Shown here piece by piece: positions 15,765 through 23,209 of a DNA stretch of 32,289 nt (positions are counted from its first letter, which is position 1; every line of letters starts with the position of its first letter). The notes beneath the pieces were generated by a model, which was not told the DNA's origin, did no database searches, and saw nothing but the letters and a program-made list of their open reading frames with translations. The stretch covers positions 1 through 32,289 of the forward strand of contig CALMLL010000137.1 in NCBI GenBank assembly GCA_937868075.1, read 5' to 3'. Position numbers and translations under genes: made by a program. The DNA comes from an uncultured Marmoricola sp. (GTDB lineage Bacteria; Actinomycetota; Actinomycetes; Propionibacteriales; Nocardioidaceae).

Positions 15765-16629
15765 AGCGAATAGGTTCACCCGGGCGGGCCTGGGCGAGCA
15801 GCGCAAGGTCCTGGGCAGGCACCACCCCGATAACCGGATAGCCACCGGTGACGGGATGGTCGGCCAGCATCACCAGCGGTTGGCCGTTGGGGGGAACCTG
15901 CACCGATCCGAGAACCAGCCCTTCGCTGGGCAACTGCGCCTCATCGATCCGGTTGAGCTTGGGCCCGCTCAGCCGCACCGCAATGCGATTGGAGTCCGCT
16001 TCCACGACGTACGCCGACGAGCCCAGCCGCCCAAGCGCACTGGCCCGGAACCAATCGGCCCTGGGGCCGGGCACGAGGCGCACAACGTCGCGTGCGGGGG
16101 CTTGAGTCGCGGTCCCTTCCATGGGTGGACCCCAGGCCGACCCGAGGCGCAGTTCCTGCCCTTCGCCCAGGGGTGCCGGTCCGAGCCCGGAGAGCAGGTC
16201 GGTGGAGCGCGAACCCAGGACGGTGGGGCAGTCGACCCCTCCCGAAAAGGCAAGGTAGCCGCGCAGCCCGGACTCGAACGGGCCGATCTCGACCAGGTCT
16301 CCGGCGCCCAACGACAGCGCTGTGCCCCACTCCCTGGGACGGCCGTTGACGCGCAGGGAGCCTCGGGCGCCGGTGAGGGCGATCGCCACCGCACACTCCA
16401 AAGCGACCACAAGGCCACCTACGGTGATCTCGAGGCTGGCGACGTGCTCCGGGTTCCCGACGAGCCGGTTGGCGAGCCGGTGGGCAACCTGGTCGGCGGC
16501 ACCGGAGCGGGGGACCCCAAGATGAGCCCACCCAGGGCGTCCGAGATCTTGCACCGTGGTGAGCGGACCCGGCTGCACGACCCGGAGGCTGCGTTCCGGG
16601 GACGCGGTGCGACCGTGCGGATCAGGCAT
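15718..16629 (-). CDS. pxpC: 5-oxoprolinase subunit C (KipA-type, biotin-dependent carboxyltransferase-like)
   Basis: 303 residues. With PxpA and PxpB it forms the ATP-dependent 5-oxoprolinase that opens pyroglutamate to glutamate. Signature stretches: VVQPGPLTTVQDLGRPGWAHLGVPRSGAAD at the N-terminus (the TxQDxGR pattern of the family), GARGSLRVNG, LRGYLAFSGGVD and, near the C-terminus, PPNGQPLVMLADHPVTGGYP. The ATG overlaps the pxpB stop by 8 bp, so the two are translationally coupled. The C-terminal 47 bp overlap the end of dinB on the opposite strand. Older annotations call this family KipA or allophanate hydrolase subunit 2. Confidence 0.93.
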   Translation of the reverse strand: MPDPHGRTASPERSLRVVQPGPLTTVQDLGRPGWAHLGVPRSGAADQVAHRLANRLVGNPEHVASLEITVGGLVVALECAVAIALTGARGSLRVNGRPREWGTALSLGAGDLVEIGPFESGLRGYLAFSGGVDCPTVLGSRSTDLLSGLGPAPLGEGQELRLGSAWGPPMEGTATQAPARDVVRLVPGPRADWFRASALGRLGSSAYVVEADSNRIAVRLSGPKLNRIDEAQLPSEGLVLGSVQVPPNGQPLVMLADHPVTGGYPVIGVVPAQDLALLAQARPGEPIRFSVVAGAEGATTGRR

Positions 16630-17227
16630 CGACGAACCTCACCCGGGTGCCGGGGGCGAGCAACCCGGGGGGCTCGCCTCGGGGATCCCAGACCGACACC
16701 GAGGTCCGTCCGAGGATCTGCCAGCCTCCCGGGGAGGCCATCGGGTAGACGGCCGTATAGAGGTCCGCCACCGCGACCGAGCCTGGTTCGACCCGAGGCC
16801 GGGGCCGCTGCAGTCGCGGCACGCGCAGGTGTTCAGGGAGGCCACTGCAATAGGCGAAGCCGGGCGCGAAACCGCAGAAGTCCACATCGAAGGTCAGGCT
16901 GCGGTGCGTGCCGACCACCTCGGCGGTGGTCATCCCCCATAGCCGCGCCACCGATGCCAGGTCGGGGCCGTCGTAGGTCGTGGGGATCTCCACGACCGGG
17001 CCCCGCGAGATCGGCTCGGCCTCGATGTCCACCCAGGTCTCGATGTCAGCCGCAACCGCCTGCGGATCCGAGAGTCCGTCGAGAAGGATCGTGGTGGCCC
17101 CAGGGACGACATCGACAGCGGCGACCACTCGACGGAGGACCTCGGCGTAGACAGCCCTCGCCACGGCCCCGGACGGGCATTCGACCAGGACGGCGTCCAA
17201 GCCGACTCGCCGCGCGGTCACAGACAT
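16622..17227 (-). CDS. pxpB: 5-oxoprolinase subunit B (KipI-type)
   Basis: 201 residues from the ATG at 17227. Family signatures: TFDVDFCGFAPGFAYCSGLP and YPMASPGGWQILGRT, both diagnostic for PxpB/KipI, plus EIPTTYDGPDL. It works with PxpC in the 5-oxoprolinase complex. The upstream in-frame ATG at 17278 would add 17 residues with no family similarity. GACCAT, a weak -10-like hexamer, lies 6 nt upstream of 17227. About 70 nt further up is a strong intrinsic terminator on the same strand, so pxpBC is either transcribed from its own promoter or is subject to read-through from the RNA region upstream. Confidence 0.93.
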   Translation of the reverse strand: MSVTARRVGLDAVLVECPSGAVARAVYAEVLRRVVAAVDVVPGATTILLDGLSDPQAVAADIETWVDIEAEPISRGPVVEIPTTYDGPDLASVARLWGMTTAEVVGTHRSLTFDVDFCGFAPGFAYCSGLPEHLRVPRLQRPRPRVEPGSVAVADLYTAVYPMASPGGWQILGRTSVSVWDPRGEPPGLLAPGTRVRFVDA

Positions 17228-17297
17228 GGCCCTATGGTCTCGCACCGATCGGGCAAGCCACGAGCAATGACCGACCAAGGGCGGGAGAACCCCGAGG

Positions 17298-17342
17298 AAA
17301 AAGGTGTAGGGCCCGCGAAAGTATGAGTTCCACGGGCCCTAC
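17298..17342 (-). terminator. Intrinsic terminator between pxpA and pxpB
   Basis: Perfect 10-bp arms GTAGGGCCCG (17333-17342) and CGGGCCCTAC (17306-17315), extended by two or three wobble/WC pairs, followed by ACC and TTTTT (17298-17302). The T run is on the minus strand only, so it ends a minus-strand transcript. It closes the structured region that starts near 17574. Confidence 0.85.
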
Positions 17343-17574
17343 GGATGTGTGCGGCTCCGCGACCCAAGGGCCCCTTCACCACTCACGATCGGCTGGACGG
17401 TGATGCGTTCCCTGCCATCCAAGATCTCTCTCCGGTTCCGTCCGCCTCATCACTGGCGCCCGTGTGGAGCCGAAGCTCCTCAGATGAACCTTTGATCCTT
17501 CCGGATCCCTCTCCCTTGCGGGTTCGGTAGGTCCATTTCTACGCCGCGCCGAATCGGCGCGCAAGGGGTCTGAC
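17298..17574 (-). ncRNA. Candidate structured RNA (about 275 nt) or leader of pxpBC
   Basis: No protein frame with actinobacterial codon use is present here. On the minus strand the sequence folds by eye into: a three-way junction closed by CCCTTGCG/CGCAAGGG (17560-17567 with 17513-17520) enclosing a CGCCGA/TCGGCG hairpin and a GTAG/CTAC hairpin (17539-17542 with 17527-17530); GATCC-GGAA-GGATC (17494-17507), a GNRA loop; GGAGC-UUCG-GCTCC (17466-17479), the very stable cUUCGg loop; a possible pseudoknot of GTGATG/CATCAC and GGACGG/CCGTCC; and the terminator. Tetraloops are of the stable type only when read on minus. A weak -10 (CAAATT, 17580-17585) fits a start near 17574. It does not match tmRNA, RNase P RNA, SRP RNA or common riboswitches that I know. 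Confidence 0.5.
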
Positions 17575-17583
17575 CAGGCAATT

Positions 17584-17700
17584 TGTGGAAATTTCGGCCG
17601 TACGGCGTGTCGTCCACAAACCGGGCATGTCTGTCCACAGGCGGACCCCGGGTCTCCACAACCAAGGGGCCCAACTGTGGACAATGTGGCCTAGACCACA
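17584..17700. promoter_or_regulatory. DnaA-box-like cluster, helically phased
   Basis: Seven CCACA/TGTGG pentamers in 117 bp. Forward boxes TCGTCCACA (17610-17618), CTGTCCACA (17631-17639) and GTCTCCACA (17652-17660) are exactly 21 bp apart, two helical turns. TGTGGACAA at 17676-17684 is a perfect inverted TTGTCCACA, the actinobacterial DnaA box; TGTGGAAAT (17584-17592) and the dyad TGTGG-6-CCACA (17685-17700) complete the set. Scores against TTGTCCACA are 9/9, 8/9, 8/9, 7/9 and 7/9 for the five nonamers. No dnaA, dnaN or rpmH is near, so this is not the usual oriC context. It abuts the 5' end of the candidate RNA and the 3' end of pxpA. Confidence 0.6.
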
Positions 17701-17720
17701 TGGGTCAACACGCGGTCCGG

Positions 17721-18407
17721 CTACCACGTCCGCACGTCGTAGCCGGCCGCCTCCAGAGCCTGTCGAACCGCAGCAGCACTGGCCACTGCATCGGGTGAAT
17801 CCCCATGAAGGCACAGTGAGTCGACCCCGGCCGCCAAGGCGACCGCGTTGGCTGCGATCTGGTCCGCGCCCTCGATGAGCGCCCCGGGATCCCCCCGAGG
17901 AATGAGCCGGTGCGCGCTGCGGTAGCCGCGGTCGGGGAAGCCCTCCACGATCGTGGTGCGCCCGGCGGCCGTGGCCAATTCGAGCAGGCGCGAGCCAGCT
18001 AGTCCCATCACGGCCAAGGTGCCAGTGGCCCCCAGAACCGCCTCGGCCTGGATCGGATCCACGGCCACCTGGTGATAGAGAGCGCCGTGCGGCTTGAGAT
18101 AGGTGACTTCTGTGCCGCACTCGGCAGCCACGTCGCTGAGACGCTCGAGCTGGGCACGCACGGAGGCCGCCAACACCTCCGGGGCGACCGCCATCGGCGT
18201 ACGCCCGAAGTTGGACCTGTCCTCGTACGAGATGTGGGCACCGACGCGCACCCCGAGGCGCGCGGCGAGACCGCAGACGCTGCGCATCGTGTCGGTATCG
18301 CCGGCGTGGGCGCCGCAGGCCACGTTGGCGCTGGTGACGATACGCAGCAAGCCGGCGTCATCGCCCATGCCCTCGCCCAGGTCGGCGTTGAGATCGATGA
18401 CCGCCAC
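17721..18407 (-). CDS. pxpA: 5-oxoprolinase subunit A (LamB/YcsF family)
   Basis: 228 residues, slightly shorter than the usual 250. Third component of the 5-oxoprolinase complex. Family signatures in order: IDLNADLGEGMGDD at the N-terminus, TSANVACGAHAGD, VGAHISYEDRSNFGR, TYLKPHGALYHQ, GFPDRGYRS and SLCLHGDSPDAV. The GTG at 18407 is chosen because homology starts at once after it and CACAAT, a -10-like hexamer, lies exactly 6 nt upstream; the frame open further up to 18626 has no family similarity and Arg/Ser-rich content. It is divergent from the sigB-like gene. Unlike many loci it is split from pxpBC by about 490 bp of RNA-like and DnaA-box-like sequence. Confidence 0.92.
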   Translation of the reverse strand: MAVIDLNADLGEGMGDDAGLLRIVTSANVACGAHAGDTDTMRSVCGLAARLGVRVGAHISYEDRSNFGRTPMAVAPEVLAASVRAQLERLSDVAAECGTEVTYLKPHGALYHQVAVDPIQAEAVLGATGTLAVMGLAGSRLLELATAAGRTTIVEGFPDRGYRSAHRLIPRGDPGALIEGADQIAANAVALAAGVDSLCLHGDSPDAVASAAAVRQALEAAGYDVRTW

Positions 18408-18580
18408 CTGCCCATTGTGTCTCAGCGGGCCCGGACGGGAACCCTGGATGGGGGCGGATTCTGCTCTGAGGGGTCGGCGGACTTGTCGGTGCCGGGTGCT
18501 TGATTGAGAACTGCCTGAGAACCCGCGAACCGATGCAACTTCGCGGCCACCTGGATCGTCAGACCTAGCAAGACGCCCCG

Positions 18581-18610
18581 CTCCCCTGCGATGGGAATCT
18601 CCAAGGGGAG
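18581..18610. repeat. Inverted repeat CTCCCCT-16-AGGGGAG upstream of sigB
   Basis: Perfect 7-bp arms with a 16-nt spacer, 55 bp upstream of the sigma factor start. It could be an operator or a leader hairpin. Nothing else is evident in the divergent region 18420-18664. Confidence 0.3.
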
Positions 18611-18664
18611 TGGGGGCGTTGACCAAGCCAAAGAGCCGGCTTCGTGCCGACGAAGGGAGCAGTT

Positions 18665-19612
18665 GTGACGCTCAGCCGCCAAGAGCGCGAGATCGAAGGA
18701 CGCGACAGCGTCGGTCTCTACCTCGACGAAATCGCGCGCACCCCACTTCTTGACGCCCAGACCGAGGTCGAACTCGCCAAGACCATCGAAGCCGGCAAGT
18801 TCGCCGAAGCACTGCTGGCCGAGGGCCGCATCGGACGCCGCAAGGGTGGCGCCCCCGGTCTGGCCACCGAGGCGGAGTTGATCTGGCTCGCCGAAGAAGG
18901 CGAACGCGCCATGCAGCAGTTCGTGCAGGCCAACCTCCGTCTGGTCGTCTCGATCGCCCGCAAGTACGGGCGCTCGGCGATGCCGATGCTCGACCTGATC
19001 CAAGAAGGCAACACCGGCCTGATCCGCGCCGTGGAGAAGTTCGACTACGCCAAGGGCTACAAGTTCTCCACCTACGCCACCTGGTGGGTGCGACAGGCCA
19101 TCACCCGCGGCATCGCACAGCAGGCCCGCGTAGTACGCCTCCCCGTCCACGTCGTGGAGGAACTCAACCAGATCGGCGGAGCCCGACGCGTGCTCGAGCG
19201 CACCTTGGGACGCGACCCCGACCCGGCCGAGATCGCCGAAGAGTTGGACATGGAGTTGGAGCGGGTCCTGGACCTGATGAGTTGGGGACGCGACCACCTC
19301 AGCCTCGACACTCCCCTGGACGAGTCCGGTGACACTTCACTGGGTGATCTGATCGCCCAGGAGAACTCCCCCGGTCCCGACCTGACCGTCCTCGACGCCG
19401 ACACCCGCGACCGGCTGGCCACGCTGATCGACCGTCTCGATGAGCGCTCGGCAGACATCGTCCGCTCGCGCTACGGGCTGACCGACGGCCGGCAGCACAA
19501 GCTTGGTGACATCGGCGCTCGCCACGGCATCTCTGCCGAGCGGGTTCGCCAGCTCGAGCGTGAGGCCATCGCCAAGCTGCGCGTGCTGGCCGATCCCGAT
19601 CTAGCCGCCTAA
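18665..19612 (+). CDS. sigB: Group 2 (SigB/Hrd-like) sigma-70 factor
   Basis: 315 residues, no low-complexity head. Region 1.2: DSVGLYLDEIARTPLLDAQTEVELA; region 2: [52 protein letters not shown]; region 3: RVVRLPVHVVEELN; region 4.2: LGDIGARHGISAERVRQLE. It shares the region 2 core almost word for word with SigA 9 kb away, so it should recognise similar -10 elements; regions 3 and 4 differ more. Mycobacterial SigB and Streptomyces HrdA/C/D are such paralogues, used in stress and stationary phase. AAGGGAG (18653-18659) fixes the GTG at 18665; the GTG at 18644 is upstream of the SD and rejected. The last 12 bp overlap the end of coaE. Confidence 0.93.
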   Translation: MTLSRQEREIEGRDSVGLYLDEIARTPLLDAQTEVELAKTIEAGKFAEALLAEGRIGRRKGGAPGLATEAELIWLAEEGERAMQQFVQANLRLVVSIARKYGRSAMPMLDLIQEGNTGLIRAVEKFDYAKGYKFSTYATWWVRQAITRGIAQQARVVRLPVHVVEELNQIGGARRVLERTLGRDPDPAEIAEELDMELERVLDLMSWGRDHLSLDTPLDESGDTSLGDLIAQENSPGPDLTVLDADTRDRLATLIDRLDERSADIVRSRYGLTDGRQHKLGDIGARHGISAERVRQLEREAIAKLRVLADPDLAA

Positions 19613-20206
19613 CTCCTGCTGCCGGGCCAACAGCGCGGCGTAGGTCTCGGCGACACGGGCACGCAACTCCTCTCGCGTGCCCGTGTTGTCGATGATGAAG
19701 GTGGCCACCGCGCACCGCTGCTCACGAGTTGCCTGCGCCGCCATCCGGGCCCGCGCATCGGTCTCGGTCCAGCCACGATCTCGGACCATCCGCTCGACCT
19801 GCACCTCTTCAGGTACGTCGACCACGATGATCTCGTCGAAGTTAGCGGCCATGCCCCCCTCGACGAGCAGCGGGATGTCTTGAACGACCAGGGCCGCATC
19901 ACCAGCGGCGGCGACCAGCTCGGCGGAGCGGGCAGCCACCAGTGGATGGATGATCGCCTCCAAGCGTTTGCGAGCGGCTGGGTCCTTGAAGACGATGGAG
20001 CCCATCAGAGGACGGTTGAGGTCCCCTTCAGCAGTCAGCACACCGGGGCCGAACGCAGCGACCACCTGGGCCAGGCCTGGCGTGCCACGGGTCACAACCT
20101 CCCGCGCGAGTTGATCGCTGTCGACGATCACTGCGCCCATCTCACTGAGATAGGCCGCCACCGTGCTCTTGCCGGACGCGACGCCGCCGGTCAGCCCCAC
20201 CCTCAT
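19601..20206 (-). CDS. coaE: Dephospho-CoA kinase
   Basis: 201 residues. It phosphorylates dephospho-CoA in the last step of CoA synthesis. The P-loop GLTGGVASGKST (residues 4-15) is at the N-terminus; VIVDSDQLAREVV holds the conserved DxD/AREVV stretch, IIHPLVAAR and DIPLLVEGG are the other CoaE signatures, and RMVRDRGWTETDARARMAAQ forms the lid. Full single-domain length; no fused C-terminal domain as in mycobacterial CoaE. The ATG overlaps the stop of the upstream PLDc_N gene (ATGA). The order rpsA then coaE on one strand is conserved in actinobacteria (Rv1630-Rv1631). Its 3' end overlaps sigB by 12 bp. Confidence 0.96.
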   Translation of the reverse strand: MRVGLTGGVASGKSTVAAYLSEMGAVIVDSDQLAREVVTRGTPGLAQVVAAFGPGVLTAEGDLNRPLMGSIVFKDPAARKRLEAIIHPLVAARSAELVAAAGDAALVVQDIPLLVEGGMAANFDEIIVVDVPEEVQVERMVRDRGWTETDARARMAAQATREQRCAVATFIIDNTGTREELRARVAETYAALLARQQELGG

Positions 20207-20574
20207 GGCGAGCTCTCAGGAGGGTCCTCGCCCACACGACGCTGCTGCTCGCGGTAAGCGCGACGCTGCTCCTCGGCACGGGCCTTGACCCGACGCAGGA
20301 ACTCCGCGTCGGACTCCGGGCTCAACCCTTGGGCCCGCCCCGGCCGGTCGTATTCCGGGAAGGCCGCAGCCGGGCCGCTCGCGCGAGCGCGTGGGCGCAT
20401 GACCAGCCAGGCCACCCCACCCACCAGGGGGAAAAGCAGCACCAGCACGATCCACGCCATCTTGGGCAAGGCCGGGACTTCGCCGTCTTGGCGCCGCAAG
20501 ACATCCACGAGGCAGTAGATGCTGAGCCCCAGGGACAGGGCGAAGACGAACAGCTCGGCGCGCACCATGCGCAC
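20203..20574 (-). CDS. PLDc_N domain membrane protein
   Basis: 123 residues. Two membrane helices, about 7-26 (FVFALSLGLSIYCLVDVLR) and 37-60 (PKMAWIVLVLLFPLVGGVAWLVM), form the PLDc_N (PF13396) module; the cytoplasmic rest is charged, with a predicted helix EFLRRVKARAEEQRRAYREQQRR. No phospholipase catalytic domain follows, as is common in actinobacterial members, and the function is unknown. Starts ATG 20574, ATG 20568 and GTG 20565 are close together and cannot be told apart; no SD is clear. It overlaps coaE by 4 bp and follows rpsA, whose terminator lies 40 bp upstream, so it likely has its own promoter. Confidence 0.8.
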   Translation of the reverse strand: MRMVRAELFVFALSLGLSIYCLVDVLRRQDGEVPALPKMAWIVLVLLFPLVGGVAWLVMRPRARASGPAAAFPEYDRPGRAQGLSPESDAEFLRRVKARAEEQRRAYREQQRRVGEDPPESSP

Positions 20575-20613
20575 TAGTTTGCGCTATTGCGCCAACCCGT
20601 GCATGGACGTCGG

Positions 20614-20656
20614 CGAAAAAGAAACGCTGCCCCGGTCACCAGGACCGGGGCAGCGT
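20614..20656 (-). terminator. rpsA intrinsic terminator
   Basis: Minus-strand hairpin ACGCTGCCCCGGTC/GACCGGGGCAGCGT (20624-20656) followed by TTTCTTTTT (20614-20622), just after the rpsA stop. Confidence 0.9.
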
Positions 20657-20664
20657 CAATTGGT

Positions 20665-22128
20665 TCAGGAAGCTCCGCCGGTGAGCTTCTCGCGCAACGC
20701 CTGCAGGGCTTCGTCGCTGGCCAGCGCGCCACCGTCTTCAGCCGGTGCGTCGCTGGAGTAGGACGTTGCCTCGCCGGCCTCGGCGTCGGCCGCCTTGGCC
20801 TCGGCCTGCTGCTTGACGTGGGCCTCCCAGCGAGCGTGGGCCTGGGCGTACTGGTCCTCCCAGGCCTTGCGCTGAGCCTCGTAGCCCTCCAGCCACTCGC
20901 CCGTGTCGGGGTCGAAGCCTTCGGGGTAGATGTAGTTGCCCTGGTCGTCGTAGGTCGCGGCCATGCCGTACAGCGTCGGGTCGAACTCTTCGATGTCGCT
21001 AGCCGTCGAGGTCTCGTTGGCCTGCTTGAGCGAGAGCGAGATCCGACGACGCTCGAGGTCGATGTCGATGATCTTGACCATCACGTCGTCGTTGACCTGA
21101 ACGACCTGCTCGGGGATCTCGACGTGACGCTCGGCCAACTCCGAGATGTGCACCAGACCCTCGATGCCCTCCTCGACGCGGACGAACGCACCGAAGGGAA
21201 CCAGCTTGGTGACCTTGCCGGGCACGATCTGGCCCATCTGGTGGGTCCGGGCGAAGTGCTGCCAGGGGTCTTCCTGGGTCGCCTTGAGCGAGAGCGAAAC
21301 CCGCTCGCGGTCCATGTCGACGTCGAGCACCTCCACGGTGACCTCGTCGCCGACAGTGACGACCTCACTGGGGTGGTCGATGTGCTTCCACGACAACTCC
21401 GAGACGTGCACCAGACCGTCGACGCCGCCGAGGTCCACGAACGCACCGAAGTTGACGATGCTGGACACGACACCCTTGCGGATCTGGCCCTTCTGCAGCT
21501 GGGTCAAGAAGCCGTGGCGAACCTCGGACTGGGTCTGCTCCAACCACGCACGACGCGACAGCACCACGTTGTTGCGGTTCTTGTCCAACTCGATGATCTT
21601 GGCCTCGAGCTCCTTGCCGACGTACGGCTGGAGGTCGCGCACGCGGCGCATCTCGACCAGCGACGCAGGCAGGAAGCCGCGCAGCCCGATGTCGATGATG
21701 AGGCCACCCTTGACCACCTCGATGACGGTGCCGGTGACGACGCCGTCCTCTTCCTTGACCTTCTCGATGGTGCCCCAGGCGCGCTCGTACTGAGCACGCT
21801 TCTTGGACAGGATCAGTCGGCCTTCCTTGTCCTCCTTCTGGAGAACGAGGGCCTCGACCCGATCGCCGACCGCGACAACCTCAGAGGGGTCGATGTCGTG
21901 CTTGATGGAGAGCTCGCGCGAGGGAATGACGCCCTCGGTCTTGTAGCCGATGTCGAGGAGAACCTCGTCACGGTCCACCTTGACGATGGTGCCGTCGACG
22001 ATGTCGCCGTCATTGAAGTACTTGATGGTCGCGTCGATCGCAGCCAGGAAGTCGTCGGCCGACCCGATGTCGTTGACCGCAACCTGCGGCGCGTCGGTGA
22101 TGTCGGCAGTCGTGGGGGTGATGGTCAT
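20665..22128 (-). CDS. rpsA: 30S ribosomal protein S1
   Basis: 487 residues. Four S1/OB domains at about 40-109, 127-193, 214-282 and 299-369; the third and fourth carry the classical NFGAFVDLGGVDGLVHVSELS and FGAFVRVEEGIEGLVHISELA wording. A tail of about 115 residues follows, with EEFDPTLYGMAATYDDQGNYIYPEGFDP and an Ala/Glu/Ser-rich segment, typical of actinobacterial S1. Role: mRNA binding on the 30S subunit; possible target of pyrazinoic acid in mycobacteria is disputed. The ATG at 22128 begins MTITPTT; codons upstream to 22251 are not conserved. AAGGAA lies 12 nt upstream, a poor SD. It is the upstream neighbour of PLDc_N-coaE. Confidence 0.96.
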   Translation of the reverse strand: MTITPTTADITDAPQVAVNDIGSADDFLAAIDATIKYFNDGDIVDGTIVKVDRDEVLLDIGYKTEGVIPSRELSIKHDIDPSEVVAVGDRVEALVLQKEDKEGRLILSKKRAQYERAWGTIEKVKEEDGVVTGTVIEVVKGGLIIDIGLRGFLPASLVEMRRVRDLQPYVGKELEAKIIELDKNRNNVVLSRRAWLEQTQSEVRHGFLTQLQKGQIRKGVVSSIVNFGAFVDLGGVDGLVHVSELSWKHIDHPSEVVTVGDEVTVEVLDVDMDRERVSLSLKATQEDPWQHFARTHQMGQIVPGKVTKLVPFGAFVRVEEGIEGLVHISELAERHVEIPEQVVQVNDDVMVKIIDIDLERRRISLSLKQANETSTASDIEEFDPTLYGMAATYDDQGNYIYPEGFDPDTGEWLEGYEAQRKAWEDQYAQAHARWEAHVKQQAEAKAADAEAGEATSYSSDAPAEDGGALASDEALQALREKLTGGAS

Positions 22129-22151
22129 GTAGGGGATGGATTCCTTGTTTC

Positions 22152-22177
22152 GGACAGATGTTGTGGTGGACAGATGT
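22152..22177 (-). repeat. Tandem direct repeat ACATCTGTCC x2 in the rpsA leader
   Basis: Two perfect 10-bp copies (22152-22161 and 22168-22177 on plus as GGACAGATGT) with a 16-bp period, 24-50 bp upstream of rpsA. Might be a regulator site or an S1/RNA-binding element in the leader. A further small dyad GCCGTC-ACAT-GACGGC lies at 22244-22259. Confidence 0.4.
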
Positions 22178-22368
22178 CGTTGTGTGCGCACGCGAGAGTC
22201 GTTTTCACCACCAGGAAAGACCATGTCCGCGAATGCGGGCCGGGCCGTCACATGACGGCGAGCGAGAATCTGCTCGGTATGAGACTCAGGCAGACTTCCA
22301 CGCGCGTAGCACAGGGTACGTCTCCGAGGACCGCGGAGTCCAACCGGCCCGGGCCACGATCAGCGGGG

Positions 22369-22374
22369 TAGATT
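22369..22374 (+). promoter_or_regulatory. -10 element TAGATT of a leaderless methyltransferase mRNA
   Basis: TAGATT, six C, then the GTG at 22381. Transcription would start on the start codon; there is no SD. Confidence 0.55.
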
Positions 22375-22380
22375 CCCCCC

Positions 22381-23208
22381 GTGAGCAGCCTGCCGGTGCG
22401 CCCTGATCGACGCTGGGCCGATGAACACGAGAGCAGGCGCGCCAACCGCGGCGAGTGGGACCGGTACGCCGACGAGTACCAAGCTACTCACGGCGAGTTC
22501 CTCGGCGATGCCGGGTTCATCTGGTCCCCCGAAGGCACCGACGAGGCGGACCTGGGACTGCTCGGCGACGTGCGCGGCAAGGTGGTGCTTGAGATCGGTT
22601 GCGGCGCCGCCCAGTGCTCTCGATGGGTGCTGGCCCGTGGTGGCTTCCCGATCGGGCTCGACCTGTCACATCGCCAACTGCAGCACAGTCGGCGCATCGA
22701 CCAAGCCCATCAGACCGAGGTGTTGGTCGTGGAGGCGACGGCCAGCGAGTTGCCCTTCGACGAGGGCACCTTCGACATCGTTTTCTCCGCATTCGGGGCG
22801 CTGCAGTTCCTCGCCGATGAAAACCGGGTCTGTGCCGAGGCGGCTCGGGTGCTCCGTCCGGGGGGTCGGTTCGCCTTCTCCATCACCCACCCGACGCGGT
22901 GGATGTTTCCTGACGACCCCAGCGAGGACGGCCTGACCGCGTCCCAGGACTATTGGGACCGCACCCCCTACATCGAGTTGGACGACGCCACCGGCGTTGC
23001 GGCGTACGTCGAACACCACCGCACCATCGGCGACTGGGTCCGTGCTCTGGACCAGAACGGGTTCAGGCTTCGCGACCTGGTCGAGCCCCAGTGGCCGGTC
23101 GACCACGACCGCACCTGGGGCGGTTGGTCGCGCACGCGGGGGCTGATCACGCCGGGAACGGCCATCTACGTCGCCGACCTGGTTCCGGCCTCACCGAGGA
23201 GCACCTGA
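22381..23208 (+). CDS. Class I SAM-dependent methyltransferase
   Basis: 275 residues with a UbiE/Methyltransf_11-type Rossmann core: VVLEIGCGAAQCSRWVLARGG (motif I, SAM binding, about 67-87), GLDLSHRQL (motif II), ELPFDEGTFDIVFSAFGALQFL (motif IV) and AARVLRPGGRFAFSI. The N-terminal 60 residues (RGEWDRYADEYQATHGEFLG) and the C-terminal RTIGDWVRALDQNGF region are shared with actinobacterial proteins of unknown substrate, often encoded beside rpsA (my recollection). The start GTG follows a TAGATT hexamer by 6 nt. One base separates its stop from the ugd start, so the two are an operon. Substrate cannot be inferred. Confidence 0.85.
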   Translation: MSSLPVRPDRRWADEHESRRANRGEWDRYADEYQATHGEFLGDAGFIWSPEGTDEADLGLLGDVRGKVVLEIGCGAAQCSRWVLARGGFPIGLDLSHRQLQHSRRIDQAHQTEVLVVEATASELPFDEGTFDIVFSAFGALQFLADENRVCAEAARVLRPGGRFAFSITHPTRWMFPDDPSEDGLTASQDYWDRTPYIELDDATGVAAYVEHHRTIGDWVRALDQNGFRLRDLVEPQWPVDHDRTWGGWSRTRGLITPGTAIYVADLVPASPRST

Positions 23209-23209
23209 C

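Noticed and set aside
17280..17580. RNase P RNA, tmRNA, SRP RNA or a T-box in the pxpA-pxpB gap
   Set aside because: None of the conserved cores of these RNAs that I know (e.g. GAGGAAAGTCC, the tmRNA tRNA-like ends, AGGGTGGNACC) is present.
17584..17700. A true oriC
   Set aside because: No dnaA, dnaN, recF, rpmH or parAB nearby and no AT-rich unwinding stretch; only the boxes are present.
18644..18664. Upstream GTG as the start of the sigB-like gene
   Set aside because: The clear AAGGGAG at 18653-18659 lies downstream of it and serves the GTG at 18665.
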